Assembly (NCBI GenBank): GCA_003278465.1
Contig: QCFC01000004.1
Coordinates: forward strand, 34,303 to 98,302
DNA from: Prochlorococcus sp. AG-363-B04
GTDB lineage: Bacteria; Cyanobacteriota; Cyanobacteriia; PCC-6307; Cyanobiaceae
Direction: 5' to 3'
DNA length: 64,000 bases
Below the pieces are notes generated by a model. The model did not search any database and was not told the DNA's origin. It was given only the letters and a program-made list of their open reading frames with translations. Of the stretch, positions 9,340 to 19,500 are shown one piece after another. Each line of letters begins with the position of its first letter. Positions within the stretch are counted from its first letter, which is position 1. The position numbers were made by a program, and so were the translations under genes.

Positions 9340-10476
9340 ATGAATCATTTGAATTCAATTCTGTCAAATTACATTAATCCCACTTCTATAATTAAGATTA
9401 CTCCCCTTACAGATGGAAATATCAATAACACATATTTAGTTGAGTATTCAGTTCAGAGGTTAATCAGAAAAGCTGTTTTACAGCAACTAAATAAAAATAT
9501 TTTTCATTCAGCAGAAGATGTAATTAATAACTTTCTTACTCTTACTGATCACATCTCATCTAAAACTTCTGACAAATTATACAAAGATAAGAGTAATTCT
9601 ATTATAAAAATACCAGAATTATATACTACAAATGATCATAAACCCTTTGTTGTGGATGAATCAGGATTTTATTGGAGATTATATTCATATATCGAAAGCT
9701 CAGAAATGATTGATGTTGTTCTGGACCCTCAACATGCTTTTTCTCTGGGAAGGTCATTATCAGAATTTCACATTCTTACTCGTGACCTCCCATTTTCAAG
9801 CTTTTCAGTTATGGATAATCTTAGAAACTTTCATATACTTCCATTTTTTATTCGACAATATAGGAAGGCATATGCTGAAAATATATCAAAACACATTTGT
9901 AATAACGAATTGTATAATAGGTTATTAAAACTAAATTCTACTGTTGATTTATATGCAGTTAATTCTTCAATTATTGAGCAAGCCAAATTAAGCAATAAGT
10001 TATCAATCGCAGTAATTCATGGAGATCCTAAAGTTAGCAATTTTCTTTATAATTCTACTAACAACAAGGTATTGGCAATTGTCGACTTTGATACTTTAAT
10101 GCATGCCCCCCTAATCTATGATCTAGGCGACTTGTTACGATCATGTACGAATCCAGAAGGCGAAGAACCTGAAAATGCATTATCCTCACATTTTGATTTA
10201 TCACTTTTTAGTTCGGCCCTGCGAGGTTATCTTTCAACTAGCAATCCTACTCTAACAAAATCTGATATATGTTTAATACCCTATTCAGTAAAGCTTATTG
10301 CATTTGAACTTGGAATTAGATTTTTGAGTGATTTTCTTTGTGGAAATAAATACTTTAAATGCTCTAGCAAATATCAAAATCTCCACAGGGCAGAGGTTCA
10401 ATTCAATTTTGTTAATAGTCTTGAATTACAATGGTCTAAGATCATTACTGAGATTTCTACTCTTACTGCAAAATAA
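9340..10476 (+). CDS. Phosphotransferase-family kinase, NahK-like
   Basis: 378 residues with the aminoglycoside-phosphotransferase/choline-kinase fold. The N-terminal TDGNINNTYLVE is the nucleotide loop. The catalytic loop is VIHGDPKVSNFL (Asp base, Asn metal ligand) and the metal-binding loop is AIVDFDTLMHAPLIYDLGDLL. The HGDPK..NFL plus DFDT form is like N-acetylhexosamine 1-kinase (NahK, about 360 residues), so a sugar substrate is likelier than an antibiotic. The unknown 183-residue gene begins 3 bases after its stop, so the pair is probably co-transcribed. Confidence 0.7.
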   Translation: MNHLNSILSNYINPTSIIKITPLTDGNINNTYLVEYSVQRLIRKAVLQQLNKNIFHSAEDVINNFLTLTDHISSKTSDKLYKDKSNSIIKIPELYTTNDHKPFVVDESGFYWRLYSYIESSEMIDVVLDPQHAFSLGRSLSEFHILTRDLPFSSFSVMDNLRNFHILPFFIRQYRKAYAENISKHICNNELYNRLLKLNSTVDLYAVNSSIIEQAKLSNKLSIAVIHGDPKVSNFLYNSTNNKVLAIVDFDTLMHAPLIYDLGDLLRSCTNPEGEEPENALSSHFDLSLFSSALRGYLSTSNPTLTKSDICLIPYSVKLIAFELGIRFLSDFLCGNKYFKCSSKYQNLHRAEVQFNFVNSLELQWSKIITEISTLTAK

Positions 10477-10479
10477 CAG

Positions 10480-11031
10480 ATGTCTAGATACACTGAAAGA
10501 ATAAGTAGAGTTTCTAAACTATTTTTAGTAAACTATTCTCCTAATACCAATATAAAAGCAAATTTTGCTTATAAATGGGACCTTACTCAATTATTAGAGT
10601 TAAATTATTCTTTTAGATATTTTGCCCAAAGTCCTTCAATCAAGGAATCCATGACACTAGGAACAGCGAGTAATTATTTTATTCAAGCACGTTTTTATGT
10701 TTATATATCATTTCCTAGTCAACCAAGGTACTGGGAATTTATTATTGATTCTATTGACAAATATAGTGTCTATTCCTATAGTAATTATTTGAAAGATAAA
10801 AAAATAATTACTGACATTAAGCCTCCAAAAATATTAATCAAATCATTTCAAAATACCTTAAATTCAGATATTAAAATCAGCCTCAAACCCTTCTACGAAT
10901 TTGATCAGCCTCCTTTGTTAGGAATAGCAGCTCGTCTGAGAAATTTTAATGATACCAGCTCTCTCTGGGCACCGAAGCTTACAATTAAAAAATTTGACTT
11001 TCATAATAGAATAAATTTTTTTCAGGATTAA
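10480..11031 (+). CDS. Conserved-looking protein of unknown function
   Basis: 183 residues, not recognised. It is rich in aromatic residues and lysine, with no signal peptide or membrane segment and several alternating hydrophobic stretches (for example FIQARFYVYISFP and RYWEFIIDSID) suggesting a beta-rich soluble domain. It follows the NahK-like kinase gene by 3 bases and is probably translated from the same message. A role with that kinase is an inference from spacing only. Confidence 0.6.
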   Translation: MSRYTERISRVSKLFLVNYSPNTNIKANFAYKWDLTQLLELNYSFRYFAQSPSIKESMTLGTASNYFIQARFYVYISFPSQPRYWEFIIDSIDKYSVYSYSNYLKDKKIITDIKPPKILIKSFQNTLNSDIKISLKPFYEFDQPPLLGIAARLRNFNDTSSLWAPKLTIKKFDFHNRINFFQD

Positions 11032-11150
11032 ATCTACTCCATATGTTTAATCCCTGACATGCTATTGTCCCTAAACTGATATGTGTTACTTGAAATTCAC
11101 TAAAATCACAGTAAATCTAGCGATTAGTTTTAAAACAGGTAATTTCACTT

Positions 11151-11390
11151 ATGGCGTTTAGTCCACATGTGATGCATTTTGCAAATAAGTTATCAACACT
11201 CATGAAAACCAAACCCATACTTGTTCATTCAACTCCTCACGGAGGGACTATTCATAAGTATCCAATAAGTGGAGGTAAAAGGTACTTTCAGAGATTTTTA
11301 GGTTGTTACTTAGGCACTTGTAAGTTCTGTAATGACTTTGAGGAGGCATCAGATTACCTTATGAACGTAGAGCCCAGCGCGAATACTTGA
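11151..11390 (+). CDS. Small unknown protein, 79 residues
   Basis: Not recognised. It is a basic, His-rich small protein with two cysteines four residues apart (GTCKFCNDFEEA, about residues 57-68). The second half is acidic. It stands alone, with 119 bases before it and 169 after it. Codon usage looks like that of its neighbours. The spacer 11391-11559 shows no further gene. Confidence 0.5.
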   Translation: MAFSPHVMHFANKLSTLMKTKPILVHSTPHGGTIHKYPISGGKRYFQRFLGCYLGTCKFCNDFEEASDYLMNVEPSANT

Positions 11391-11559
11391 TTGGCACATT
11401 ATTGAACTGAAAAGCATTATAAAACCACTTGATTTCAAAAATATAAAAATAAATTTTTCAATCCTCTAGCACCTATAAAATCAAAGCAATAGTCTTGAAA
11501 TAAAGACCTATGACTTACTTTTTTAAAATATGCGCTATACCTAATAAAAATTACTTGTT

Positions 11560-11892
11560 TTGGCGTCCGAAAACCACTCTTTAAATACACTTGATAGAGC
11601 AATACTACTATTTTTTCAACTAGGTAACATACTGTTGCTTTTTATAGATTTATTAGGTATAGCATTTTGGGGAAAAGTAGAGACATCAAACCCTTCTTAT
11701 GTGTATTATTTTGGACCTTATTTTAGTAGATCAGGTTTAAGAAAAGATCTAGTTACATTTCGATCAGAACTTACTAATGAAGGCGCCTCAATTTCTAGTG
11801 TAGTTATTCTGCGACAGAATTGTCCTGAGCCTTTGACTCACTCTATTTTTTCTAATACAATAAACACTGTAAATATTAATTCCTCAAATTAG
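11560..11892 (+). CDS. DUF1816 domain protein
   Basis: 110 residues, TTG start at 11560. The central LLGIAFWGKVETSNPSYVYYFGPYF followed by an alternating region and a conserved Asn/Cys-Pro-Glu near the end (QNCPEPLT) is the DUF1816 pattern: WW.EI.T..P...YYFGPF....EA....Y...L..EGA. (query stretch given in parts: LLGIAFWGKVET, then YVYYFGPYF). This small domain is confined to cyanobacteria and sometimes occurs with phycobilisome linker domains; its role is unknown to me. A lytic transglycosylase gene starts 25 bases after its stop. Confidence 0.75.
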   Translation: MASENHSLNTLDRAILLFFQLGNILLLFIDLLGIAFWGKVETSNPSYVYYFGPYFSRSGLRKDLVTFRSELTNEGASISSVVILRQNCPEPLTHSIFSNTINTVNINSSN

Positions 11893-11917
11893 CCTTTATA
11901 TTTTAAAATATTAAGCA

Positions 11918-12913
11918 ATGTTTTCAAATCGATTCTATAGTGCACTCAATATATTCTTGTTTATTCTTCTTTTATCTTCTATTCCAAGTCGTTCTATTTC
12001 CCAATCTCATAAATTACATATAAATGAATCGCAAGCTAATAAACAATTATTAAAACTTCCTTCTGATCCTCTTCTACCTATTATGAGAGATGGAAGGCAT
12101 TACCCAATAATACCTAGCAAAATAGATGAATTGGTGACATTAATTGTTTATTTAGAAGGCAAACTAAGAGATATTAATACTCCTAAGTCAGATTTACCTT
12201 TATTGGCACACCAGCAGCAGGTTATTTATAGGATTTTGTCAGAGGATTCAGAGAGATCATCTGCAGTTTTATCTAAGCTACCCTCTAAATGGAGAAAAAT
12301 AGCTTCTAGGCACCTCTTAGCACGTATGGAATTTCTTTCTATGGCTTCCCATAGTCAGAAAATTTCTGAATTACCAGCTTGGGAAATTGTCAATCCTGAA
12401 CCTCTGGATACCCTTTTGTCGTATTACCAACAAGCAGAATCTGATTCTGGTATTGAATGGGAGGTTCTAGCCGCAATTAATCTTGTAGAAACTGGAATGG
12501 GAAGAATCGTCGGACCCTCTACTGCTAATGCTCAAGGCCCTATGCAATTCTTACCAACAACATGGGATGAGCCAGGTATTGGAAATGGAAATGACATTTA
12601 TGATGCCTATCATTCAATTCAAGCAGCTGCAAGGTACTTAGTTCGACGAGGTGGCTTGGATGATATTCATAAGGGTTTATGGGGTTATAACAATAGTGAT
12701 GCTTATGGAAGAGCAGTAATGCATTATGCAGAACTTATGAAGGCTGACCCACTTGCCTATATAGGGCTTTATCACTGGGAAATCCATTTCAGGACAGGTA
12801 TTGGAGACCTTTGGCTCCCAGTTGGATACCGTCAATCCAAAAAAATTCCCGTTTCTATCTATCTAAAACAGATGCCAGCAAGCGCTCCGCCCGCTTACTC
12901 TTACAGTAATTAA
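11918..12913 (+). CDS. Lytic transglycosylase (SLT domain), secreted
   Basis: 331 residues. It has an N-terminal signal segment (hydrophobic residues about 9-21, then SIPSRSISQS) and a C-terminal SLT-type lysozyme fold. The catalytic Glu is in LAAINLVETGMGRIVG, followed by AQGPMQFLPTTW and AARYLVRRGG, the standard soluble-transglycosylase motifs. It cleaves peptidoglycan glycan strands in the periplasm during wall turnover. The N-terminal 130 residues are specific to picocyanobacterial relatives as far as I can tell. The next gene starts 13 bases after its stop and is likely co-transcribed. Confidence 0.85.
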   Translation: MFSNRFYSALNIFLFILLLSSIPSRSISQSHKLHINESQANKQLLKLPSDPLLPIMRDGRHYPIIPSKIDELVTLIVYLEGKLRDINTPKSDLPLLAHQQQVIYRILSEDSERSSAVLSKLPSKWRKIASRHLLARMEFLSMASHSQKISELPAWEIVNPEPLDTLLSYYQQAESDSGIEWEVLAAINLVETGMGRIVGPSTANAQGPMQFLPTTWDEPGIGNGNDIYDAYHSIQAAARYLVRRGGLDDIHKGLWGYNNSDAYGRAVMHYAELMKADPLAYIGLYHWEIHFRTGIGDLWLPVGYRQSKKIPVSIYLKQMPASAPPAYSYSN

Positions 12914-12926
12914 GAGCATTTAAAGG

Positions 12927-13625
12927 GTGTCAAAAGAATCAACGCACAGGCCTGAAGAACTTAAGGACCTTGGTTGGTCTTTAGAGGAGGTCTCTCGCTA
13001 TTCGGAATTATGGGATTATCGCCAGCGATGGGGTGCAATTAACCTTGAACGAGAAGACAGACTTTTTTTAAGAAAGGCGGAAGCTGCTCTCCCAAAAATA
13101 ACTACTGCAAAACCTTCTACTAAGAAGCCAATCAAGGAAAAAAATTACTATCGATGGCTTCTCTTTTATTTGGAGACCATGGATTCCTCAGAGAAGGAAT
13201 TAGAGCTTAAAGAAGGTGAGAGAGGTTTATGGCCAATTATCCTGGAGGAGGAAATACGTGCACTTGACTATTACGAACCAGTATTAGGTTTGCCAGATAC
13301 ATTGAAGGCGAAAGCTCTTGATTCATTTCGTGAAGAACTTATTCAGCTAGGACGAAGCTCTTTTAATAATCAAATTAATCTTTTCGATTTTGATTTTATA
13401 GGGCCTCTAAAAGCCCTCCAAGCTACTGATCAGACTAATAAGTGGAGAACATTAAGAGATCCTGATAATGAGCCTAAGGAAAACTATCCAGTACTTCCTG
13501 CGGAAGCTGCAAATAGCTTTAGGAAAGAGGTTCGGACACAGATAATCCCCTTGATTGTTAAAACGCTACCATCACTAGCTGATACTGAAATGCCACAACC
13601 ACCTGATTATTGGAGTCGTAATTGA
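12927..13625 (+). CDS. Conserved hypothetical protein, 232 residues
   Basis: Not recognised. GTG start at 12927, only 13 bases after the transglycosylase stop. It is a charged, mostly helical soluble protein rich in Glu, Leu and Lys, with a Lys/Pro-rich linker around residues 56-72 and no signal or membrane segment. A tryptophan-rich start (LGWSLEEVSRYSELWDYRQRWG, about residues 14-35, here described by its first ten residues LGWSLEEVSR) may mark a small N-terminal domain. It is followed by metY after 35 bases. Confidence 0.6.
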   Translation: MSKESTHRPEELKDLGWSLEEVSRYSELWDYRQRWGAINLEREDRLFLRKAEAALPKITTAKPSTKKPIKEKNYYRWLLFYLETMDSSEKELELKEGERGLWPIILEEEIRALDYYEPVLGLPDTLKAKALDSFREELIQLGRSSFNNQINLFDFDFIGPLKALQATDQTNKWRTLRDPDNEPKENYPVLPAEAANSFRKEVRTQIIPLIVKTLPSLADTEMPQPPDYWSRN

Positions 13626-13633
13626 ATTATTAG

Positions 13634-14989
<1,356 letters not shown>

Positions 14990-15012
14990 TTAAATTACTA
15001 TTATATATTTAT

Positions 15013-15903
15013 ATGGCTTTAATTCTACCGAGAAGTTATCACAAGATTTCCTCTATTGAAAGAAATAGAATTTCATGGATAGAACCCTCATTAGCAGAAA
15101 GACAAGATATTAGACCTTTAAGAATAGGTATTTTAAATATCATGCCATTAGGTAAGCAATACGAGTTCAATTTATTACACCCTCTTGGATTATCTCCTCT
15201 TCAGATAGAACCTATATGGATAAGGTTAACTACTCATTCTTATAAGACATGGGATCATGCTCATCTTAATAATCTCTATATCTCATGGTCAGAAGCTATG
15301 AATCCACCATTAGATGGATTAATAATTACTGGTGCACCTGTTGAGCACATGCCATTCGAAGATGTAAATTACTGGCCCGAGTTTGTTCAACTAGTTAACG
15401 ATGCCCGTTCCAGATGTGCTAGTACATTAGGCCTTTGCTGGGCTGGATTTGCGTTGGCTTATATGGCTGGTGTTGATAAGCAATCATTCAAGGAAAAGTT
15501 ATTTGGTATTTATCCGATGAGGAGTCTTGTTCCAGGGCACCCATTGATGGGTACACAAGATGATAAATTTCTTTGTCCTCAGAGCAGATATGCTTCAATA
15601 GATGATGTGGCTATGGAGGATTCTCAAAGACAAGGAAGATTAAGATTATTGGCTTATGGAGATAAAGTTGGATATACAATCTTTGAGACAACTGATCAAC
15701 GACAGCTTATGCATCTAGGGCACCCTGAATATAGTGCTGGACGAATTCTTTCTGAAATGGAACGAGATAAAGCCAAGGGGAATGTCCCTCCACCAGAAAA
15801 TTTTAACCCAAATAATCCTCAGACTTTATGGCGATCTCATAGAAATTTATTATTTCAACAGTGGTTATGGTTCTGTTATCAGAGGGTAAGCTTAAATCAC
15901 TAA
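15013..15903 (+). CDS. metA: Homoserine O-acyltransferase (MetA family)
   Basis: 296 residues. It activates homoserine with a succinyl or acetyl group. Family features: RIGILNIMP, GLIITGAPVEHMPFEDV (containing the oxyanion region), the nucleophile Cys in LGLCWAGFALA, and the His/Glu pair in LMHLGHPEYSAGRIL. Acyl specificity depends on one residue near the active site and cannot be fixed by eye. It begins 23 bases after metY, so the two enzymes of the homocysteine branch are coupled. It is convergent with the kinase-fold gene, with only 23 bases between the stops. Confidence 0.9.
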   Translation: MALILPRSYHKISSIERNRISWIEPSLAERQDIRPLRIGILNIMPLGKQYEFNLLHPLGLSPLQIEPIWIRLTTHSYKTWDHAHLNNLYISWSEAMNPPLDGLIITGAPVEHMPFEDVNYWPEFVQLVNDARSRCASTLGLCWAGFALAYMAGVDKQSFKEKLFGIYPMRSLVPGHPLMGTQDDKFLCPQSRYASIDDVAMEDSQRQGRLRLLAYGDKVGYTIFETTDQRQLMHLGHPEYSAGRILSEMERDKAKGNVPPPENFNPNNPQTLWRSHRNLLFQQWLWFCYQRVSLNH

Positions 15904-15926
15904 ATTATATAATAAGTTAAAATATA

Positions 15927-17534
15927 CTAATCAGGGATAATTGTGGATGCTTTTTTTCTTATCTCTGTTATACAATCCATGATATTAGATTTCTCATTAA
16001 AATGAACAGTTATTTTTATTTCTTCAAATGTTATTTTTTCAATCCATTTCTTTTGTGATTTTCTTATTTGGAAATCTGCCTCGGATTCATCATTTGCTTG
16101 CTCTAAGCGTGATTTAATTCTACTTGCGGCTGTTTTTTCTGAACAACTACAAAATACAATTGCGATTTTGGCCCCAGATTCGAATCCTGTATTAATTAAT
16201 TTTTTTCTTTCTCTAGCCTTTAAGAATGTAGCATCAATAATAGTATTAAATCCTGCTTCTAATGAGTATTTAGCATATTGAGAAAGCTTTTCCTCATATA
16301 TTATATTAGTAACAAACTCACTATATTTATCAACTTGTGTAATATTATTATCCTGACAAAACCTATTTCTTTCAATATCTGAGCTTATTCTTATTCCATT
16401 AAAGGCTATGCAAAGTTTTTTACTGAGATATGTTTTGCCACTTCCACTAAATCCATGCATGAGTATTAGAATCTTTTCTGTTGCTTGTTGATATACATTA
16501 TAGGCTGTCTGTAGGTATTTATTAATTATTATTTCCTTGTCAAATGAACTACTTTCTGTCTTTATTTGATCTATAGTGTTAGTCTGTATTTGTTTGAGTC
16601 TTTGATAGTTAGCTTTGGCTCTGACTAATGCTCTATATGAGTAGTACCACTGGTAAAGAATTAAACCTAAATAGTCACCAGTTGTATATAGCCAATTATT
16701 TAATAAAATAAGAGATTGTCGATTATTACCTCTTGCCTGCAGGTCCATCACGATAAATATAATATCACTTATTTGATCAATCATTCTGAGGCTCTCCTTG
16801 AATTCAATGCCATCGAATATTTCTAATTGATATTCATTATTTACATATATATTGTCACAATGAAGATCACCATGACATTCTTTAAAAAAGCCCAAATGAT
16901 AGCGTTCAAGAAAAATACCTTGTTTTAATCTGAAATCAGTTGACATATATGAGTTAATTATAGATAACAGATTTAAATCGTTATTTGTTGGTTTTAATTC
17001 TGATAGATGTTCTAAATTTACTTTATTGTGATGCTCTATAGACACAAGTATATTATTATCTGTTTTCTTTTCATATGATTTTAATCTTAAGTGAAATGTA
17101 CCAATAGATTTACCTAGTCTTCTAAATAGGATATCGTCTAATCGTTGTGCTGAAATATTGCTAAGTATAAAGAGTTGATTAATCTGCTTCATTTTTATTG
17201 CATAGTCTAAAACCTTCGAATCTGATAGGTTTAGATCATTTTCAGTGGAATCATCTACATAGTATTTACTTGATGTTGAGTAAATTACAGAAATACCTAA
17301 ATATAATGTATGATTATATCTTGTATTTAACCTTATTTCCTCTTTACAATAATTTAGTCGTTGAATTATAGTACTTGATTGTATGTATTCGTTATTTAAT
17401 GGCTTTTTAATTTTATATGCATATATACCAGTAAGTACAATCCAAGAAATATGAGTTTCAATTAATTTTATATCAATAACCTTATGGCTATAAACCGAAG
17501 GTTCTAATAGGTAGTTAATATTGTTTTTATTCAT
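15927..17534 (-). CDS. Bifunctional phosphotransferase-fold / P-loop ATP-binding protein
   Basis: 535 residues in two parts. Residues about 1-330 have an aminoglycoside-phosphotransferase-like fold, with the catalytic loop ECHGDLHCDNIY and the metal loop EIFDGIEF. Residues about 350-535 form an AAA_33/zeta-like P-loop kinase domain with Walker A HGFSGSGKTYLSK and the following RISSDIERNR. Homologous two-domain proteins are widespread in bacteria, but their substrate is not known. It is convergent with metA and divergent from the AlkB-like gene, with a 201-base spacer to the shortened AlkB reading frame. Confidence 0.8.
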   Translation of the reverse strand: MNKNNINYLLEPSVYSHKVIDIKLIETHISWIVLTGIYAYKIKKPLNNEYIQSSTIIQRLNYCKEEIRLNTRYNHTLYLGISVIYSTSSKYYVDDSTENDLNLSDSKVLDYAIKMKQINQLFILSNISAQRLDDILFRRLGKSIGTFHLRLKSYEKKTDNNILVSIEHHNKVNLEHLSELKPTNNDLNLLSIINSYMSTDFRLKQGIFLERYHLGFFKECHGDLHCDNIYVNNEYQLEIFDGIEFKESLRMIDQISDIIFIVMDLQARGNNRQSLILLNNWLYTTGDYLGLILYQWYYSYRALVRAKANYQRLKQIQTNTIDQIKTESSSFDKEIIINKYLQTAYNVYQQATEKILILMHGFSGSGKTYLSKKLCIAFNGIRISSDIERNRFCQDNNITQVDKYSEFVTNIIYEEKLSQYAKYSLEAGFNTIIDATFLKARERKKLINTGFESGAKIAIVFCSCSEKTAASRIKSRLEQANDESEADFQIRKSQKKWIEKITFEEIKITVHFNEKSNIMDCITEIRKKASTIIPD

Positions 17535-17735
17535 TGGTAAAACTATATACTTAATATTATATTTTAAATTTGAAGTTTTGATTGTTTTGACAGGAATGTA
17601 TTTTAATGTAGTTGTACTTTCGTTATCGATGCCATCAATACTATTCCCTGGGTCTATTATGAAAAGTGGTTAAATCAATCTGATTCCTTATTATGGTTTA
17701 ACAAAATTAGGTCAGAATTAAAATGGGAGCAGCCA

Positions 17736-18194
17736 ATGGTGAAGGTTTTTGGGCGAGATTATAATGTTCCCAGATTGACAACATTTGTTGGTGAGGAAGG
17801 TTTATCCTATTCATATAGTGGATTTACACATAATGCTATTTCATGGCCAGCATGGTTTGAGCCGTTACTCGAGAGAATCTCAATTAGCTTTAATACTAAA
17901 TTTAATGGTTGCTTAATAAATTTATACCGCAATGGTAATGATAAGATGGGATGGCATTCAGATGACGAAGATGAAATAGATTCATCAATGCCTATTTTGT
18001 CATTATCACTTGGTTCTACCAGGGAAATTATCTTCAAACATAAAACATCATTGGAAAAACATGTTTTAAGCCTTGGTGACGGAGACATACTCTTAATGAA
18101 GCCTTATTCTCAGCAGTCATGGATTCATTCACTACCGGTTAGAAAGAAAATAATTACGGAACGAATAAACCTGACTTTCCGTTGCTACATTTGA
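17736..18194 (+). CDS. alkB: AlkB-like 2-oxoglutarate/Fe(II) dioxygenase, 5' end disrupted
   Basis: 152 residues from the first ATG. It has the AlkB fold with Fe ligands HSDDE and His in SWIHSLPV, the 2-oxoglutarate arginine in RINLTFRCYI, and PRLTTFVGEEG. The family repairs alkylated bases. The true N-terminus seems to lie upstream. The same frame continues back to 17609 with typical AlkB residues (YEKWLNQSDSLLWFNKI, then SELKWEQ) but has no ATG, GTG or TTG there. The adjacent frame offers ATG at 17629 encoding MPSILFPGSI before a stop at 17671. A single indel near 17650-17665 would join them. It may be a pseudogene, a sequencing error, or translated from 17736. Confidence 0.7.
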   Translation: MVKVFGRDYNVPRLTTFVGEEGLSYSYSGFTHNAISWPAWFEPLLERISISFNTKFNGCLINLYRNGNDKMGWHSDDEDEIDSSMPILSLSLGSTREIIFKHKTSLEKHVLSLGDGDILLMKPYSQQSWIHSLPVRKKIITERINLTFRCYI

Positions 18195-18272
18195 TCTAAT
18201 TATTCGACTATTTGTTATGTAATTTTTAACTAAATATATATTCAATTGCCAAGTAAATCCTTTCTATGTGTT

Positions 18273-18572
18273 TTAACTATCTTTTTTCTTTTTTGATTCG
18301 GCATCACTTTTTGCTTTGGCAGCAGCCTCAGCAGCTTTTCTAGCCTTTTCTTCTGCTGCTGCCTTTGCTGCTGCTGCAGCTTTAGCCTCAGCAGCAGCTT
18401 TAGCCTCAGCAGCAGCTTGAGCTGCCTTTGCTCTGGCTTCAGCTTCTGCCTGAGCAGCTAATTGGGCTTCATATCCCTTAGCTGTAACACTGTCAAAGGC
18501 TTTGAATACCCCTATGACAATTGGCACATGGATCAAAGCGCCTGCCACAACAGTGAAATCGCTGTAAGCCAT
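18273..18572 (-). CDS. Small protein with hydrophobic N-terminus and Ala/Lys/Glu-rich helix
   Basis: 99 residues, function not recognised. Residues 5-25 (DFTVVAGALIHVPIVIGVF) are hydrophobic and could be a membrane anchor or a signal. From about residue 37 to the end the protein is almost only Ala, Glu, Lys, Arg, Gln and Ser, predicted as one long charged helix with a Lys-rich tail (SKKKKDS). This resembles the low-complexity helix of TolA or histone-H1-like tails in composition, not in demonstrable homology. The coding DNA is locally much richer in GC than its surroundings and includes 18-base tandem repeats. It stands alone between alkB and the ABC operon. Confidence 0.6.
   Translation of the reverse strand: MAYSDFTVVAGALIHVPIVIGVFKAFDSVTAKGYEAQLAAQAEAEARAKAAQAAAEAKAAAEAKAAAAAKAAAEEKARKAAEAAAKAKSDAESKKKKDS
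18378..18413. repeat. Two perfect tandem 18-base repeats inside the Ala-rich gene
   Basis: The unit agctttagcctcagcagc occurs at 18378-18395 and again at 18396-18413, with a third partial copy starting at 18414. Each unit encodes six residues of the Ala/Glu/Lys helix (AAAEAK-like on the minus strand). Copy number could vary without a frameshift because the unit is a multiple of three. Confidence 0.85.
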
Positions 18573-18759
18573 TTTTTTATGAGCATTTCCTCAATTCTAC
18601 AGCGGTCTTCCAAATATCATTTATTTGACTTGCCTAGGGTTTACTATTTTTACAAAAGGAGATTACTAGGGTCTTTCCACTCTTCAACGCCAAATCTAAG
18701 TTATTCCCAATTTTGCTTATATAAAATTCAATAAATGCTTGTATATAAATAAAGCTTTT

Positions 18760-19500
18760 CTACATAACTTGATTCAGAAACTTTCTGCTTCTTTCTTCCT
18801 TTGCGTTAGTGAAGAACAAACTAGGTGTAGATGTTTCTACAATCCTTCCTTCATCCATAAAAATAACCCTATCTGCAACATCTTTGGCAAATGCAACTTC
18901 ATGAGTAACAACAACCATAGTCATACCATTTTTGGCTAGATTTTTCATAGAGTCAAGAACTTCTTTAACTCGTTCAGGATCAAGAGCACTTGTAGGTTCA
19001 TCAAATAACATGATTTCTGGATTTAATGCCAGTGCTCTAGCTATTGCAGCTCGTTGTTGTTGTCCTCCACTTAGTTGATTAGGATACTTATAGGCTTGTT
19101 CTTTTATACCCATTTGATCGAGCAAATTAATTGCATTATTTACTGCAAATTTCCTTGATATTTTTTGTACTTTCATAGGGGCTAAAATAATATTGTCAAT
19201 TATCGTCAAATGAGGAAATAGGTTGAATTGCTGAAATACCATGCCAACACTTTTTCTTATTCTTTTAATCACGTGCTGGTCAGGGTCCTTTGTAATTACA
19301 TTGCCTAAAATTGTAATTAATCCACCATCTATGGATTCGAGCCCATTAAAGGTTCTAATTAAAGTACTTTTACCGGACCCTGATGGTCCCATGATTACAA
19401 GGACTTCGCTTTTTCTTACTTGTAGGTCAATATGCTTTAATGCATAAACTTGGTTGCCGAAGATTTTTGTTAGGTTACATATGTCGATGACGTTGCTCAT
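18760..19500 (-). CDS. aapP: Polar amino-acid ABC transporter, ATP-binding subunit
   Basis: 246 residues. It has Walker [10 protein letters not shown] (about residue 35), Q-loop [11 protein letters not shown], signature [15 protein letters not shown], Walker [16 protein letters not shown] and switch VVTHEV. It is the GlnQ/AapP/BgtA type that energises uptake of polar amino acids. Its start overlaps the stop of the preceding permease by 4 bases. It is the last gene of a four-gene operon in the order binding protein, permease, permease, ATPase, which is the general L-amino-acid (Aap/Bzt, cyanobacterial Nat-II) layout. Confidence 0.9.
   Translation of the reverse strand: MSNVIDICNLTKIFGNQVYALKHIDLQVRKSEVLVIMGPSGSGKSTLIRTFNGLESIDGGLITILGNVITKDPDQHVIKRIRKSVGMVFQQFNLFPHLTIIDNIILAPMKVQKISRKFAVNNAINLLDQMGIKEQAYKYPNQLSGGQQQRAAIARALALNPEIMLFDEPTSALDPERVKEVLDSMKNLAKNGMTMVVVTHEVAFAKDVADRVIFMDEGRIVETSTPSLFFTNAKEERSRKFLNQVM

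Noticed and set aside
18378..18413. Possible CRISPR-like repeat
   Set aside because: Repeats are directly adjacent with no spacers and fall inside a coding low-complexity helix.
18462..18734. 90-codon plus-strand frame near the Ala-rich gene
   Set aside because: Antisense over the hydrophobic start of the Ala-rich gene, then continuing into an empty spacer; no ribosome site.
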